Shown here piece by piece: positions 55,176-62,704 of a stretch of 64,000 nt of DNA. Origin of the DNA: Methanoculleus taiwanensis. GTDB lineage: Archaea > Halobacteriota > Methanomicrobia > Methanomicrobiales > Methanoculleaceae. Numbering within the stretch: the first letter of the stretch is position 1; each line of letters begins with the position of its first letter. The DNA lies in the NCBI RefSeq assembly GCF_004102725.1, contig NZ_LHQS01000001.1, positions 62,001 to 126,000 of the forward strand, written 5' to 3'. Made by a program: the position numbers and the translations under genes. Under the pieces are notes generated by a model. That model was given only the letters and a program-made list of their open reading frames with translations, searched no databases and was not told the DNA's origin.

Positions 55176-56147
55176 ATGAAACTACCCATACTGACAAAAC
55201 TTCTGATTGTGATGCTCGCCGTCTCCATCGTTCCGCTGGGCATCCTCGGGTACGTCGCTCTTGACGATTCACGGCAGCTCTCAAGCAGCATTGCGGGTGA
55301 GGCAAGGAGTATCGGAGAACTCTCAATTGCGGAAAGCACCTCTGCACTGAACGCTCTCGGCGAGGAACTTGTCAAGACGAAAGCGCAGGATGTCGCACGC
55401 CAGGTTGAGATCTACCTTGCCGCACACCCCGGGATGACGATCGATGATCTCCAGAGCGATCCCGAATTCCAGGACATCGTCGTCCAGCCGGTCGGAGAGA
55501 CGGGATACACCACCGGGATGGACGCGGATACGCTGATCGGCCTCTTCCACAAAGACCCGGCAATAGTCGGCACCGACTACCACAATATGAGAACCGACAA
55601 TCCGAAGTTCTACAAGCTTCTCGAGAGCGGGTGGGGGTATATCGACCTTTCCGGCTACTACCCCTGGACCGACCCGGACGGTGCCGTCCGCGACACGTAC
55701 GGCTACTACGTGGTCGTTATGACGCCGACGGTGGATAATGTGTTCCTCCGTATCGGTGCCACCGTCTACATCGACGAGTTTTCAGAGCCCGCGAGGAATA
55801 CCGAAGCGACCATTCGCGAGCATCTCACCGGCGTGGAGGAGACGATCGCTATGAAGACCGGTGCCACATCGACCCAGAACACCATTCTCATCATTACAGT
55901 CCTGACAATGGCGATCATCGGCATCGTCTCCTATGCATTCGCACGTACCATCACGAATCCACTCCGAAACCTCCGCGACATCGCCGACAGGGTCAGCATG
56001 GGAGATATGGAGAATACCGGGGTCGATATAAAAACCGGTGATGAGATAGACGAACTCGGCGAGTCGTTCCAGCGGATGATCATCAGCCTCCGCTACTACA
56101 TGGATGCGGCACGCCCGGCAGATGACGACGGGGAGGAAGAGGCATGA
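55176..56147 (+). CDS. Membrane receptor with Cache-type sensor and HAMP domain, no output domain
   Basis: 323 residues. TM1 (LTKLLIVMLAVSIVPLGILG) is followed by an extracellular double-Cache-like region (about 32-230) with DIVVQPVGETGYTTGMDADT and GWGYIDLSGYYPWTDPDGAV, and TM2 (TILIITVLTMAIIGIVSYAF). A HAMP domain with TITNPLRNLRDIADRVSMGD and DEIDELGESFQRMI ends in a short acidic tail. No kinase, cyclase or chemotaxis domain follows, so the output must be on another protein. The 78-residue gene overlapping its stop (ATGA) is the nearest candidate partner. Confidence 0.83.
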   Translation: MKLPILTKLLIVMLAVSIVPLGILGYVALDDSRQLSSSIAGEARSIGELSIAESTSALNALGEELVKTKAQDVARQVEIYLAAHPGMTIDDLQSDPEFQDIVVQPVGETGYTTGMDADTLIGLFHKDPAIVGTDYHNMRTDNPKFYKLLESGWGYIDLSGYYPWTDPDGAVRDTYGYYVVVMTPTVDNVFLRIGATVYIDEFSEPARNTEATIREHLTGVEETIAMKTGATSTQNTILIITVLTMAIIGIVSYAFARTITNPLRNLRDIADRVSMGDMENTGVDIKTGDEIDELGESFQRMIISLRYYMDAARPADDDGEEEA

Positions 56148-56380
56148 CGGCATATGGCAGGTACCAGACGATGATCATCAACGCACTCGCACGAAAACTC
56201 GGCCCCGCCGCGACAGACTTTGCAAAAACAAGTGCAAAACGTGCAAATATGCGGTTTGAGGATCTGACGCCGGAGACGGTCGAAGGATTTGCGGCACGGG
56301 TCGAGGAGAACCTTACCAGGTATGTCCCCACGGGAGAAGCGCAGTTCGTTGCAAATACCATCCGGAAGCTTCGAGCCTGA
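56144..56380 (+). CDS. Small conserved-looking protein coupled to the Cache-HAMP receptor
   Basis: 78 residues. TAYGRYQTMIINALARKLGP begins it, then TDFAKTSAKRANMRFEDLTP and a C-terminal helix EAQFVANTIRKLRA. It is soluble and helical, with a pattern like proteins containing a roadblock/GTPase-partner or CheW-free adaptor helix; I do not recognise a named family. Its ATG overlaps the receptor's stop by four bases, so a functional link is likely. A T6 run (56392-56397) terminates the pair. Confidence 0.6.
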   Translation: MTAYGRYQTMIINALARKLGPAATDFAKTSAKRANMRFEDLTPETVEGFAARVEENLTRYVPTGEAQFVANTIRKLRA

Positions 56381-56391
56381 AGAACCACATC

Positions 56392-56397
56392 TTTTTT
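56392..56397 (+). terminator. T-run terminator after the receptor pair
   Basis: T6 run 12 bases after the 78-residue gene, in a typical archaeal terminator position. It separates the receptor pair from the ATPase operon. Confidence 0.6.
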
Positions 56398-56488
56398 CGA
56401 TCCCCTCCGGCCGGGAGGGCTCACGCCGCCCCCGTCCCGCCGGATACGTTCTCGCCCGGCAAACAGGCAAATAGGTAACTCTAATCTG

Positions 56489-56556
56489 GTTTCAAAAGAA
56501 ACTATGGGATTGAAACGAACCGGCGGGACACCCGCATCCGCACAGCCCGCCGGTTC
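56489..56556 (+). promoter_or_regulatory. Solo CRISPR-repeat-like sequence and perfect stem in the ATPase leader
   Basis: At 56489-56516 the leader reads GTTTCAAAAGAAAC followed by TATGGGATTGAAAC, 28 bases with a GTTTC/GAAAC hairpin and the 3' end ATGGGATTGAAAC typical of many archaeal type I-B CRISPR repeats. Only one copy is present. Directly after it, GAACCGGCGGG (56517-56527) pairs perfectly with CCCGCCGGTTC (56546-56556) around an 18-base loop. A weaker CCGGC/GCCGG stem follows at 56574-56590. Both lie 5' to the GTG start at 56629. Confidence 0.5.
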
Positions 56557-56628
56557 ACGGAACAGATGTACCGACCGGCGTAAACGGCCGGAATAACTGA
56601 ACCGAAGAGAACTACTGGTGGAACAGCC

Positions 56629-59103
56629 GTGTCAGCAGACCTTACCGAAGCTTTGAAATCAATGTACTTTCCGGATACCGATCTCCCGACACTCGCCGGA
56701 GCATTCCCCCCCTCCGTAACCGAGTATCTCAGGGAGTGTCCGGTTTCGGAGACCCGCGACATCATCGAGACACTCCTCTATGTCTACATCGCAGAGAACA
56801 GCTGCTACCGGAACGGCAGAGGGCAGGGCGTAGTCGAACAGAGCTGCTTCGCCTATACATCCGGCCCGCTCTTCACCCTCAAACAGCTCGATCTCGTCAA
56901 AGAAGGGAAATTTTACGGGATGACGGTCATCAGGACGACTCCCGCAGGAGAGCGGATAGCCGCGCCGCTGATGAGCAGCAGGCTCACCGGGATCGATATC
57001 GGGGAACTGGCCGAGTGCACCCACACCATCGTTCCGGTGCTGCTCGCCGGGACGGTAAAGGGCTCGTACGTCAACAAGACGTTTCCCGCATCGCTCCCGA
57101 AGAATGAACGGACGTTCATCAACTTCCTCTTAAATAACAACCCGTCGCTCTTCCGGGAGTGTGAGGGGTTCGCCGCCAGGCTGAAGGAGGCGGGGTGTGC
57201 GGCACTCGCGTACGCCTACGACCTCGACGGGTGCCGGACCGAAGGAACGGCGTATACGTTCCCGCCCGAGTTCCCCTATATCCTGAAAGGGGTGCTCGAA
57301 CGCATCGATCCCGATACCCGCGACCGGTACGAGGCGCTCCTCGACGATCTGTACTCACGGTATACAGTCCTCCGCTACCTGGCAACGGGGGAGGAGGCCG
57401 ACCGGGTGAAGGCCTCGTCCACCCACCGGAGGGAGCTTCTCCGCACTCTCGAGATCCTCGGGGACGCCGTCTGCATCCTCGAACACGCCCCGTTAAACGA
57501 CGAAGCAGGCCCGGTCAGGTGCCTCATCAGGGATCGCTCAGTCTACGACAGCCGCATTGCAGACCTCGGCCGGGCGCTCATGCGGGAGGTCGCGAGGGTG
57601 CTCGATCTCGAGAGACCGGCGCCGATCGCCGCTCCTGCCCGCGAACCGCGGTTCGATCCGCACCCGCCCCTCCCGGCACCGGAGGAGCGAGTAATCCCGG
57701 AGAAGGATGATGCCATAGCATACCCCCTGCCAGAGGCTGCCATCGAGAGCGGGATAACACCTGATGACGATCTTCCGGAGAGCCTTCCGCTCCCTGCACT
57801 GGAGGATGCCGTCAGGAGCGAAGAAGCACCGGCGGAGACAAAAGAGGATGGCGATGCTGAAGCGGCGGAAGAAGAGTCCCCCGTCCCGGCACCTGCTCCC
57901 GTCCCGAAGGAGACACCGCAGAAGAGGGCAAAGAGATCCCGGAAGAAAGAGGAGGAGGAGGCCGCACCCCGGGAGGAGCCGCTCCCGGTTCCGGCGCCGG
58001 GAGAGGATCTGGACGTCTTTCTCGGCTATACAGGGGAAGGGGAGCAGGTCTTCTGGTCTCCGGGGAAGCTGAACAACGGGCATATGATCATCCTCGGAGG
58101 GTCGGGAGCGGGCAAGACCGAGACGATCCGGTGTATCGCCGGAGAACTCAGCGCCAGAAACCTGCCGGTCGTGTTGATCGACTTCCACGGCGATATGGCC
58201 TCGACCACAGGGCCGCTCCGCTCGTATAAGATCCGCGAGGGCGGATCGTACTACTTCAACCCCCTCGAGCTCGACGCCGAGATCGACGAGATCAGCCCGC
58301 TGCGTGCGACGTCAGACTTTGTCGACGCCATCTCCATCAACTTCCCGACGCTCGGCATCCAGCAGCGCCGCAAGATCAAGACCATCATCAAGGACTGCTA
58401 CCGGATGGGCGGGATCACCGGAGATACCGCGACCTGGTCGCGGACGCTCGACTTCGACGACATCGAGGCGGAGATCATGGAGTGCGAGGACGAAGCGATC
58501 CCCGCATACCTCGAGGATATCTTCGACTACAAACTCTTCTCGGGCGAGGAGAAGATTGCCATCCCGACCATCCTCTCCGGCGGGGTAACCCACATCAACT
58601 TAAGCGCCCTCCCCGAGAGCCTCCGCGCCCTCTTCGCCGACCTCTTCCTCCGCCGGATCTACTACACCCTGCAGGCGATGGGGGAGATCCCACGGGGAAC
58701 CGAGAGCGAAACGGAGAAGTTCCGCCTCTTCGTCATCGTCGACGAGGCAAAACTCCTGGTCAGCCAGAAAAGCGGCTCGAAGGCGACCGTAAAGGCGGTC
58801 TTAAACAAGTACGCCACCGAGATGCGGAAGTTCGGCGTCTCCCTGATCCTCGCCTCCCAGCTGATCGCCCACTTCAATGAGGAGATCCTGGCCAACATCG
58901 CCGTGAAATTCTGCATGCGGGCAGAGAATAAGAAACAGGCACAGGAGAACGCGAAGTTCTTCGAGGTGAGCGAAAAAGACCTCTTAAACTTCCAGCCGGG
59001 AGAGGGGATCCTCATCATCGGCTCGGAGAAGATGAACGTGCGGATCGTTCCGACCATGGGGCGGAACCTGCAGGCCGTAGATAACCCTTATGTAGAGGAG
59101 TGA
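56629..59103 (+). CDS. HerA/FtsK-like ATPase with N-terminal winged-helix-like region
   Basis: 824 residues. The N-terminal part (about 1-330) includes TLKQLDLVKEGKFYGMTVIR and RTTPAGERIAAPLM, which look like a winged-helix domain. A Pro/Glu/Lys-rich linker (about 330-455) follows. The ATPase domain begins MIILGGSGAGKTETIRCIAG (Walker A near residue 490), has VVLIDFHGDMAS, and Walker B LFVIVDEAKLLVSQ near 700; LILASQLIAHFNEEILANIA is the sensor/arginine region. It fits the HerA/VirB4-like translocase group that pumps DNA. The GTG start follows GGTGG. The LigD-like gene follows directly, so it may act in DNA repair or defence. Confidence 0.85.
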   Translation: MSADLTEALKSMYFPDTDLPTLAGAFPPSVTEYLRECPVSETRDIIETLLYVYIAENSCYRNGRGQGVVEQSCFAYTSGPLFTLKQLDLVKEGKFYGMTVIRTTPAGERIAAPLMSSRLTGIDIGELAECTHTIVPVLLAGTVKGSYVNKTFPASLPKNERTFINFLLNNNPSLFRECEGFAARLKEAGCAALAYAYDLDGCRTEGTAYTFPPEFPYILKGVLERIDPDTRDRYEALLDDLYSRYTVLRYLATGEEADRVKASSTHRRELLRTLEILGDAVCILEHAPLNDEAGPVRCLIRDRSVYDSRIADLGRALMREVARVLDLERPAPIAAPAREPRFDPHPPLPAPEERVIPEKDDAIAYPLPEAAIESGITPDDDLPESLPLPALEDAVRSEEAPAETKEDGDAEAAEEESPVPAPAPVPKETPQKRAKRSRKKEEEEAAPREEPLPVPAPGEDLDVFLGYTGEGEQVFWSPGKLNNGHMIILGGSGAGKTETIRCIAGELSARNLPVVLIDFHGDMASTTGPLRSYKIREGGSYYFNPLELDAEIDEISPLRATSDFVDAISINFPTLGIQQRRKIKTIIKDCYRMGGITGDTATWSRTLDFDDIEAEIMECEDEAIPAYLEDIFDYKLFSGEEKIAIPTILSGGVTHINLSALPESLRALFADLFLRRIYYTLQAMGEIPRGTESETEKFRLFVIVDEAKLLVSQKSGSKATVKAVLNKYATEMRKFGVSLILASQLIAHFNEEILANIAVKFCMRAENKKQAQENAKFFEVSEKDLLNFQPGEGILIIGSEKMNVRIVPTMGRNLQAVDNPYVEE

Positions 59104-59135
59104 CCACCCCTGCACTGACCCGGGAGCGATGCAGC

Positions 59136-59732
59136 ATGACAGCGGATGATGCACTGAAAGAGTATCGGGAGCGGCGTAACTTCGACCGGACGCCGGAGCC
59201 GCTTCCAGAACCGGAGAAGACCGGGCGGCGCCCCATCTTCGTCATCCAGAAACACGATGCCCGAAACCTCCACTACGATTTCAGGCTGGAAGCAGACGGG
59301 GTGCTCAAATCCTGGGCGGTTCCAAAGGGGTTCTCCACCGACCCTGCAGAGAAGCGTCTTGCCGTGCCGACCGAAGACCACCCGCTCGAGTATGCCGAGT
59401 TCGAGGGGGTCATTCCGGCGGGCGAGTATGGGGCGGGCACGGTGCTCGTATGGGATACGGGCACCTACCGGAACGAGACCGAACGGAACAAAACCCCCAT
59501 CTCCGTCCGTGAAGCGCTTGAGAACGGCCATCTCTCCATCTGGCTCGAGGGCGAGAAGCTACGCGGCGGATACGCTCTCACCCGCTTTAAGACCGGCAGG
59601 GATGAAGCCTGGCTGATCGTCAAGAAGAACGATGCCGAGGCGAACCCCCACCGTAGCCCCGTTACCACCGAACCGCGATCCGTCCTGACCGGCCGGACGC
59701 TCGAAGAGATTGCGGCGGGCAGGCAGGCATGA
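59136..59732 (+). CDS. Stand-alone LigD-type 3'-phosphoesterase
   Basis: 198 residues, the PE domain of bacterial LigD without ligase or polymerase. VIQKHDARNLHYDFRLE contains His40, His46, Asp48 and Arg50, and TEDHPLEYAEFEGVIPAGEY contains His82 and Tyr86. These six spacings equal those recalled for the Pseudomonas PE active site (His42, His48, Asp50, Arg52, His84, Tyr88). The enzyme trims 3' ribonucleotides and phosphates at DNA ends. ATG 59136 has GGGAG 9 bases ahead; GTG 59100 overlaps the ATPase stop and would add 12 residues. The zinc-finger gene overlaps its stop. Confidence 0.9.
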   Translation: MTADDALKEYRERRNFDRTPEPLPEPEKTGRRPIFVIQKHDARNLHYDFRLEADGVLKSWAVPKGFSTDPAEKRLAVPTEDHPLEYAEFEGVIPAGEYGAGTVLVWDTGTYRNETERNKTPISVREALENGHLSIWLEGEKLRGGYALTRFKTGRDEAWLIVKKNDAEANPHRSPVTTEPRSVLTGRTLEEIAAGRQA

Positions 59733-59890
59733 GGCAGGATCCGGATTCACCGGATCAGCGCCGGACCGGAGAGATCCCGCCGGAGATGGGAGAGTATATC
59801 TGCCCCTTCTGCGGCAGGATCTTCAGGACTCATGCCGAACTCCACCGGCACATCCGGAGAGAGCACCGTACCCCACCGGGACTCCGGTAG
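59729..59890 (+). CDS. 53-residue C2H2 zinc-finger protein
   Basis: A short gene whose ATG overlaps the 3'-phosphoesterase stop (ATGA, 59729-59732). After a polar N-terminus (MRQDPDSPDQRR) it has one classical zinc finger, YICPFCGRIFRTHAELHRH followed by IRREH: C-x2-C-x12-H-x4-H with the hydrophobic core Phe and Leu in place. The C-terminus is basic. Single C2H2 fingers of this size bind DNA or proteins; in this setting it may recruit the phosphoesterase or the ATPase to DNA. The stop is TAG at 59888-59890. Confidence 0.8.
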   Translation: MRQDPDSPDQRRTGEIPPEMGEYICPFCGRIFRTHAELHRHIRREHRTPPGLR

Positions 59891-60679
59891 CACCGGCCTA
59901 TACTATCTATCCCCGGCACAGACAGGCAGACCTCAGAGAGAAGCGTATGCGGCAGGCGATGCACCCTTCGCCGCCAAATCCCTCATAGCAGCTATTCCGG
60001 AGGGCGCAGATGACTTGCATGAACCAGCCCATGGAGCAGAACCCCGGGGCTGTCCCGAAGGGAACGGCAACCGCCTTCTGATCCGGCGGCAGGCGGCAGG
60101 TGAGAGGATACCCGCCGCCCCCCACCAGCTGCGGCACCCTCGCGCCGATGCGCCCTCCATCCGATATGAGGGTTTGCCCCGCTGTCCCGGTCGGGGGGAG
60201 AACGGGCGCTCGGGCGGGCGTCCGGAGCACCCCCGTAGTCACCGGGCGCATCCCGGGAGGTACCGCCGCAGGGCAACCTCGAGACGCAATCCGCTGAAAT
60301 AAGCAATTACACTGCCCTGATGCCCGGTGAGCCGACCGGGAACCCGGCCAGGTAGTATCGAATGCAGGTGCCCTCGATCACCTGAAACAGACCGGTGGGG
60401 GCATGTGAGAGACAAAACGGCACCTGAAGGGCAAACGCACATTACGTGTTACTGCGACAGAAAATTTACACACCAGACTGGAAATAAAACGCGGAAAGTC
60501 ATTTTTTTCCAATTAGGGCAAAAATTCGCATTTTATTTTCCAAGGCACACGGGATACGTCGAGGTATTCCAAAACAAACAGCGTATTCTCATTAGCACGA
60601 TAAAAAAATTTAAAACCTGAACCGTCGACAACTACTTAGATCATTTCGATCGGATGGATTTTTCCACAGGTGAACAAAC
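59891..60679. other. Long intergenic region with A/T-rich hairpin block
   Basis: 789 bases. The first 540 bases are GC-rich with several short frames but no family content. I looked for signal recognition particle RNA, RNase P RNA and tRNA signatures and found none. From about 60440 the sequence turns A/T-rich. GGAAATAAAACGCGGAA (60479-60495) can pair imperfectly with TTCGCATTTTATTTTCC (60525-60541) around a loop containing T7. A TATA-like TTTAAAAC (60609-60616) precedes the AdoMet-decarboxylase-like gene. Confidence 0.45.
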
Positions 60680-61126
60680 ATGACAACCAATGTTGTTGCA
60701 AACAGCCCCATGGCAAACAACGCCGTGGCATCGATGGTAAGCGACCAGGAGATCATCGCGGAGTACAAGCAGCGCCAGGCCTGGGGGCTCTACATGAGCG
60801 TCGACCTCAAGGAGTGCGACCCCGCAGCAATCAGAGACGCCGAGACGATTCACCGGTTCGTCGTCGAACTCTGTGATCTGATCAACATGAAGCGCTTCGG
60901 CGAACCGCAGATCATCCACTTCGGCCCGAACGAGAGGGTTGCCGGCTACTCCATGACCCAGCTGATCGAGACCTCGTGCATCACGGCACACTTCGCGAAC
61001 GAGACGAATGGGGCATACCTCGATATCTTCAGCTGCAGAGAATACGGCCCAGCGATGACCGCAGAGTTCTGCAAGACCTTCTTCGGTGCAAAGTCGGTTA
61101 CCTACAACGTACTGTTCAGAGACTAA
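60680..61126 (+). CDS. S-adenosylmethionine decarboxylase-like pyruvoyl enzyme
   Basis: 148 residues, SpeH-type. LIETSCITAHFANE aligns with the family ES-H-(S/T)-I-H site, so Ser99 is the predicted self-cleavage residue that becomes the pyruvoyl group; the usual His after it is Cys here. His104 and GAYLDIFSC (Cys119, the catalytic Cys position) follow. WGLYMSVDLKECD is the first strand of the fold. It could make decarboxylated AdoMet or act on an amino acid, as related enzymes do. GGTGAACAAAC precedes the ATG, behind an A/T-rich promoter, suggesting strong expression. Confidence 0.8.
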   Translation: MTTNVVANSPMANNAVASMVSDQEIIAEYKQRQAWGLYMSVDLKECDPAAIRDAETIHRFVVELCDLINMKRFGEPQIIHFGPNERVAGYSMTQLIETSCITAHFANETNGAYLDIFSCREYGPAMTAEFCKTFFGAKSVTYNVLFRD

Positions 61127-61169
61127 AGTAGAAGCATATTTTCACCCCGGATGTATTAACCGAAGAAAT

Positions 61170-61613
61170 ATGTTGAGAGCAGAGGCTCTCGTCCGGCGTG
61201 AAGGGTGGATCGCACCGTATCCATCCGATCGCATCTTTTTTCCCGCTGCTATCATCTTTGGCGTTGAGCAGGATTACCTTGATACGCATATCGTTCCATT
61301 CATGAAGCAAAACGGCATCATAGCGGTTTCAGTCCCCGGTTTACAGAAGGACCTTACTGAAGGCATCCCTGCCGTGCTGCAACCTTTCTGGGAGGAGCAT
61401 ATGAGCTTCCACTCCTCCGAATGGTGGAGAGCGCTCTGGAAGCTGTCGCCCGATATAACCATTGAACACTATTTCTCACACACCCGTCACAGCGATGCAT
61501 GGAACGACTGGCTGCAATCCAGTAATCCTCACGCACAGGATGACATTAGCATGATTGAGGCTGAAAACGGGGAGTATTTCGATACAATCGGCCTTGTTGC
61601 AACCGTTCACTAG
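61170..61613 (+). pseudogene. Truncated SAM-dependent methyltransferase remnant
   Basis: 147 residues that match only the C-terminal half of a class I methyltransferase. GVEQDYLDTHIVPFMKQNGI and IAVSVPGLQKDLTEGIPAVL correspond to the region after the SAM motif; SFHSSEWWRALWK and YFDTIGLVATVH are typical of one archaeal/bacterial subfamily. The SAM-binding motif I (DxGxGxG) and about 100 N-terminal residues are missing, and DRIFFPAAIIFG looks like a damaged junction. The sequence is less GC-rich than its neighbours. A T8 run (61620-61627) terminates it. Confidence 0.7.
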
Positions 61614-61619
61614 CACATC

Positions 61620-61627
61620 TTTTTTTT
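61620..61627 (+). terminator. T8 terminator after the methyltransferase remnant
   Basis: An uninterrupted T8 run seven bases after the last codon. It ends transcription from the AdoMet-decarboxylase-like gene through the remnant. Confidence 0.65.
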
Positions 61628-61791
61628 GCCGCCGGCCGGCACATACCAACAACACCTTGCTATGGAAGTATCGTCCGGGGAAGCGGAGGTCACGCACGGC
61701 CATCCGACGTTCGGAGCAGGGGCTCGCGGATCAGCCCGGACCCCGCCACGCCGGTAGCTCCGGAGAATAGCGGTTTACAGCAGAGGCGCTT

Positions 61792-61798
61792 AAAAAAA
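61792..61798 (-). terminator. T7 terminator of the frh operon
   Basis: An A7 run on the plus strand, T7 on the transcribed minus strand, 8 bases after the frhB stop. It marks the end of the F420-reducing hydrogenase transcript. Confidence 0.75.
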
Positions 61799-61806
61799 GA
61801 GTGGTT

Positions 61807-62694
61807 TTAGGGAGTCTCGTACGGGTTGCGGAGAGCCTTCGGCGTTCCGTCCGACTTCAGACCGAACGATTTGCGCTCGTCGACGTGCTTCTGGTTCTTC
61901 GTGATCTTCTCGGTTGCGAGCTTCTTCACGAGGTCAAGACCGGGCTTGACATCTGCCATGTCCTTGGTCTCAAAGAGGCCAGCGGCCATTGCGCCGTCCC
62001 AGACAGCGTTACCCTTGTTCGAGCGGACGAAGACGGTGCTCCATCCGTCGGGGCTTCCGACGGAACCGGTCGAGATGTCGGCGAGATTTGCAACATAGTC
62101 GAGGCAGACGTGACACCCGGGCTGCACATACTTGTGGATGTACTTTAAGGGCATCTGGCTGACTGCACCGCGCTCGGTGTAGACCGTGAACTTGCCCTTG
62201 CCGATGTCCATCTTCTTGACAGATTCCATCTTCTGGTTGCAGTGATCCTCGACGATCGCCTCGAGTGCCTGGTAGGAGAGATTCTCCATACAGTAGATAC
62301 CGAGGACGAGGGCGATCTTGTCGTCGACGTCACGCATGCCGATCGGGTAGAGCTGGCACTTCCGGGTCGCCTGCACCTGGCAGGGCGTCCCGACGATACC
62401 AACACGGTCAAGACCGTAGCTGCGGGTTGCCTCCTTGATCAGCTGCAGGTTCGGGCTGATGGTATACCGGGTTCCGGCTGCCGCCAGGAGTTCTTCCTTC
62501 GTGGTTACGACCATGGGCTTGGGCTTCCAGGGCTCGTCGCTCGGGCCTGCAACGATGGCACCGTCGATGATGCCTTCTTCGAGTGCATAGGCAAAGAGCG
62601 TGGTAACAATACCTCCGTCCTGGGCCTTCTTCTGGATGTCCTTGTCTGCCGACCGTGCGGATATGACAGACTTGTAGTTGCCAAGTACGTCCAT
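61807..62694 (-). CDS. frhB: Coenzyme F420-reducing hydrogenase, subunit beta
   Basis: 295 residues. KKAQDGGIVTTLFAYALEEG is the conserved N-terminal FrhB stretch, GIVGTPCQVQATRKCQLYPI the FAD/F420 region with Cys, and PGCHVCLDYVANLADIS holds the Cys ligands of its 4Fe-4S cluster. The protein carries FAD and passes electrons to F420 for methanogenesis. ATG 62694 is preferred, with GAGGTGA eight bases ahead; GTG 62703 adds three residues. It is last in frhD-frhG-frhB. Confidence 0.96.
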   Translation of the reverse strand: MDVLGNYKSVISARSADKDIQKKAQDGGIVTTLFAYALEEGIIDGAIVAGPSDEPWKPKPMVVTTKEELLAAAGTRYTISPNLQLIKEATRSYGLDRVGIVGTPCQVQATRKCQLYPIGMRDVDDKIALVLGIYCMENLSYQALEAIVEDHCNQKMESVKKMDIGKGKFTVYTERGAVSQMPLKYIHKYVQPGCHVCLDYVANLADISTGSVGSPDGWSTVFVRSNKGNAVWDGAMAAGLFETKDMADVKPGLDLVKKLATEKITKNQKHVDERKSFGLKSDGTPKALRNPYETP

Positions 62695-62704
62695 TTTGGT
62701 CACC

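Noticed and set aside
59907-60251. 114-residue minus-strand frame in the long intergenic region
   Set aside because: No ribosome-binding site, no family similarity, and Pro/Gly/Cys-rich composition like random GC-rich sequence.
59891-60440. Possible structural RNA (SRP RNA or RNase P RNA)
   Set aside because: A CCCGAAGGGAACGGCAACC stretch resembles SRP domain IV only loosely, and the other conserved blocks of either RNA are missing.
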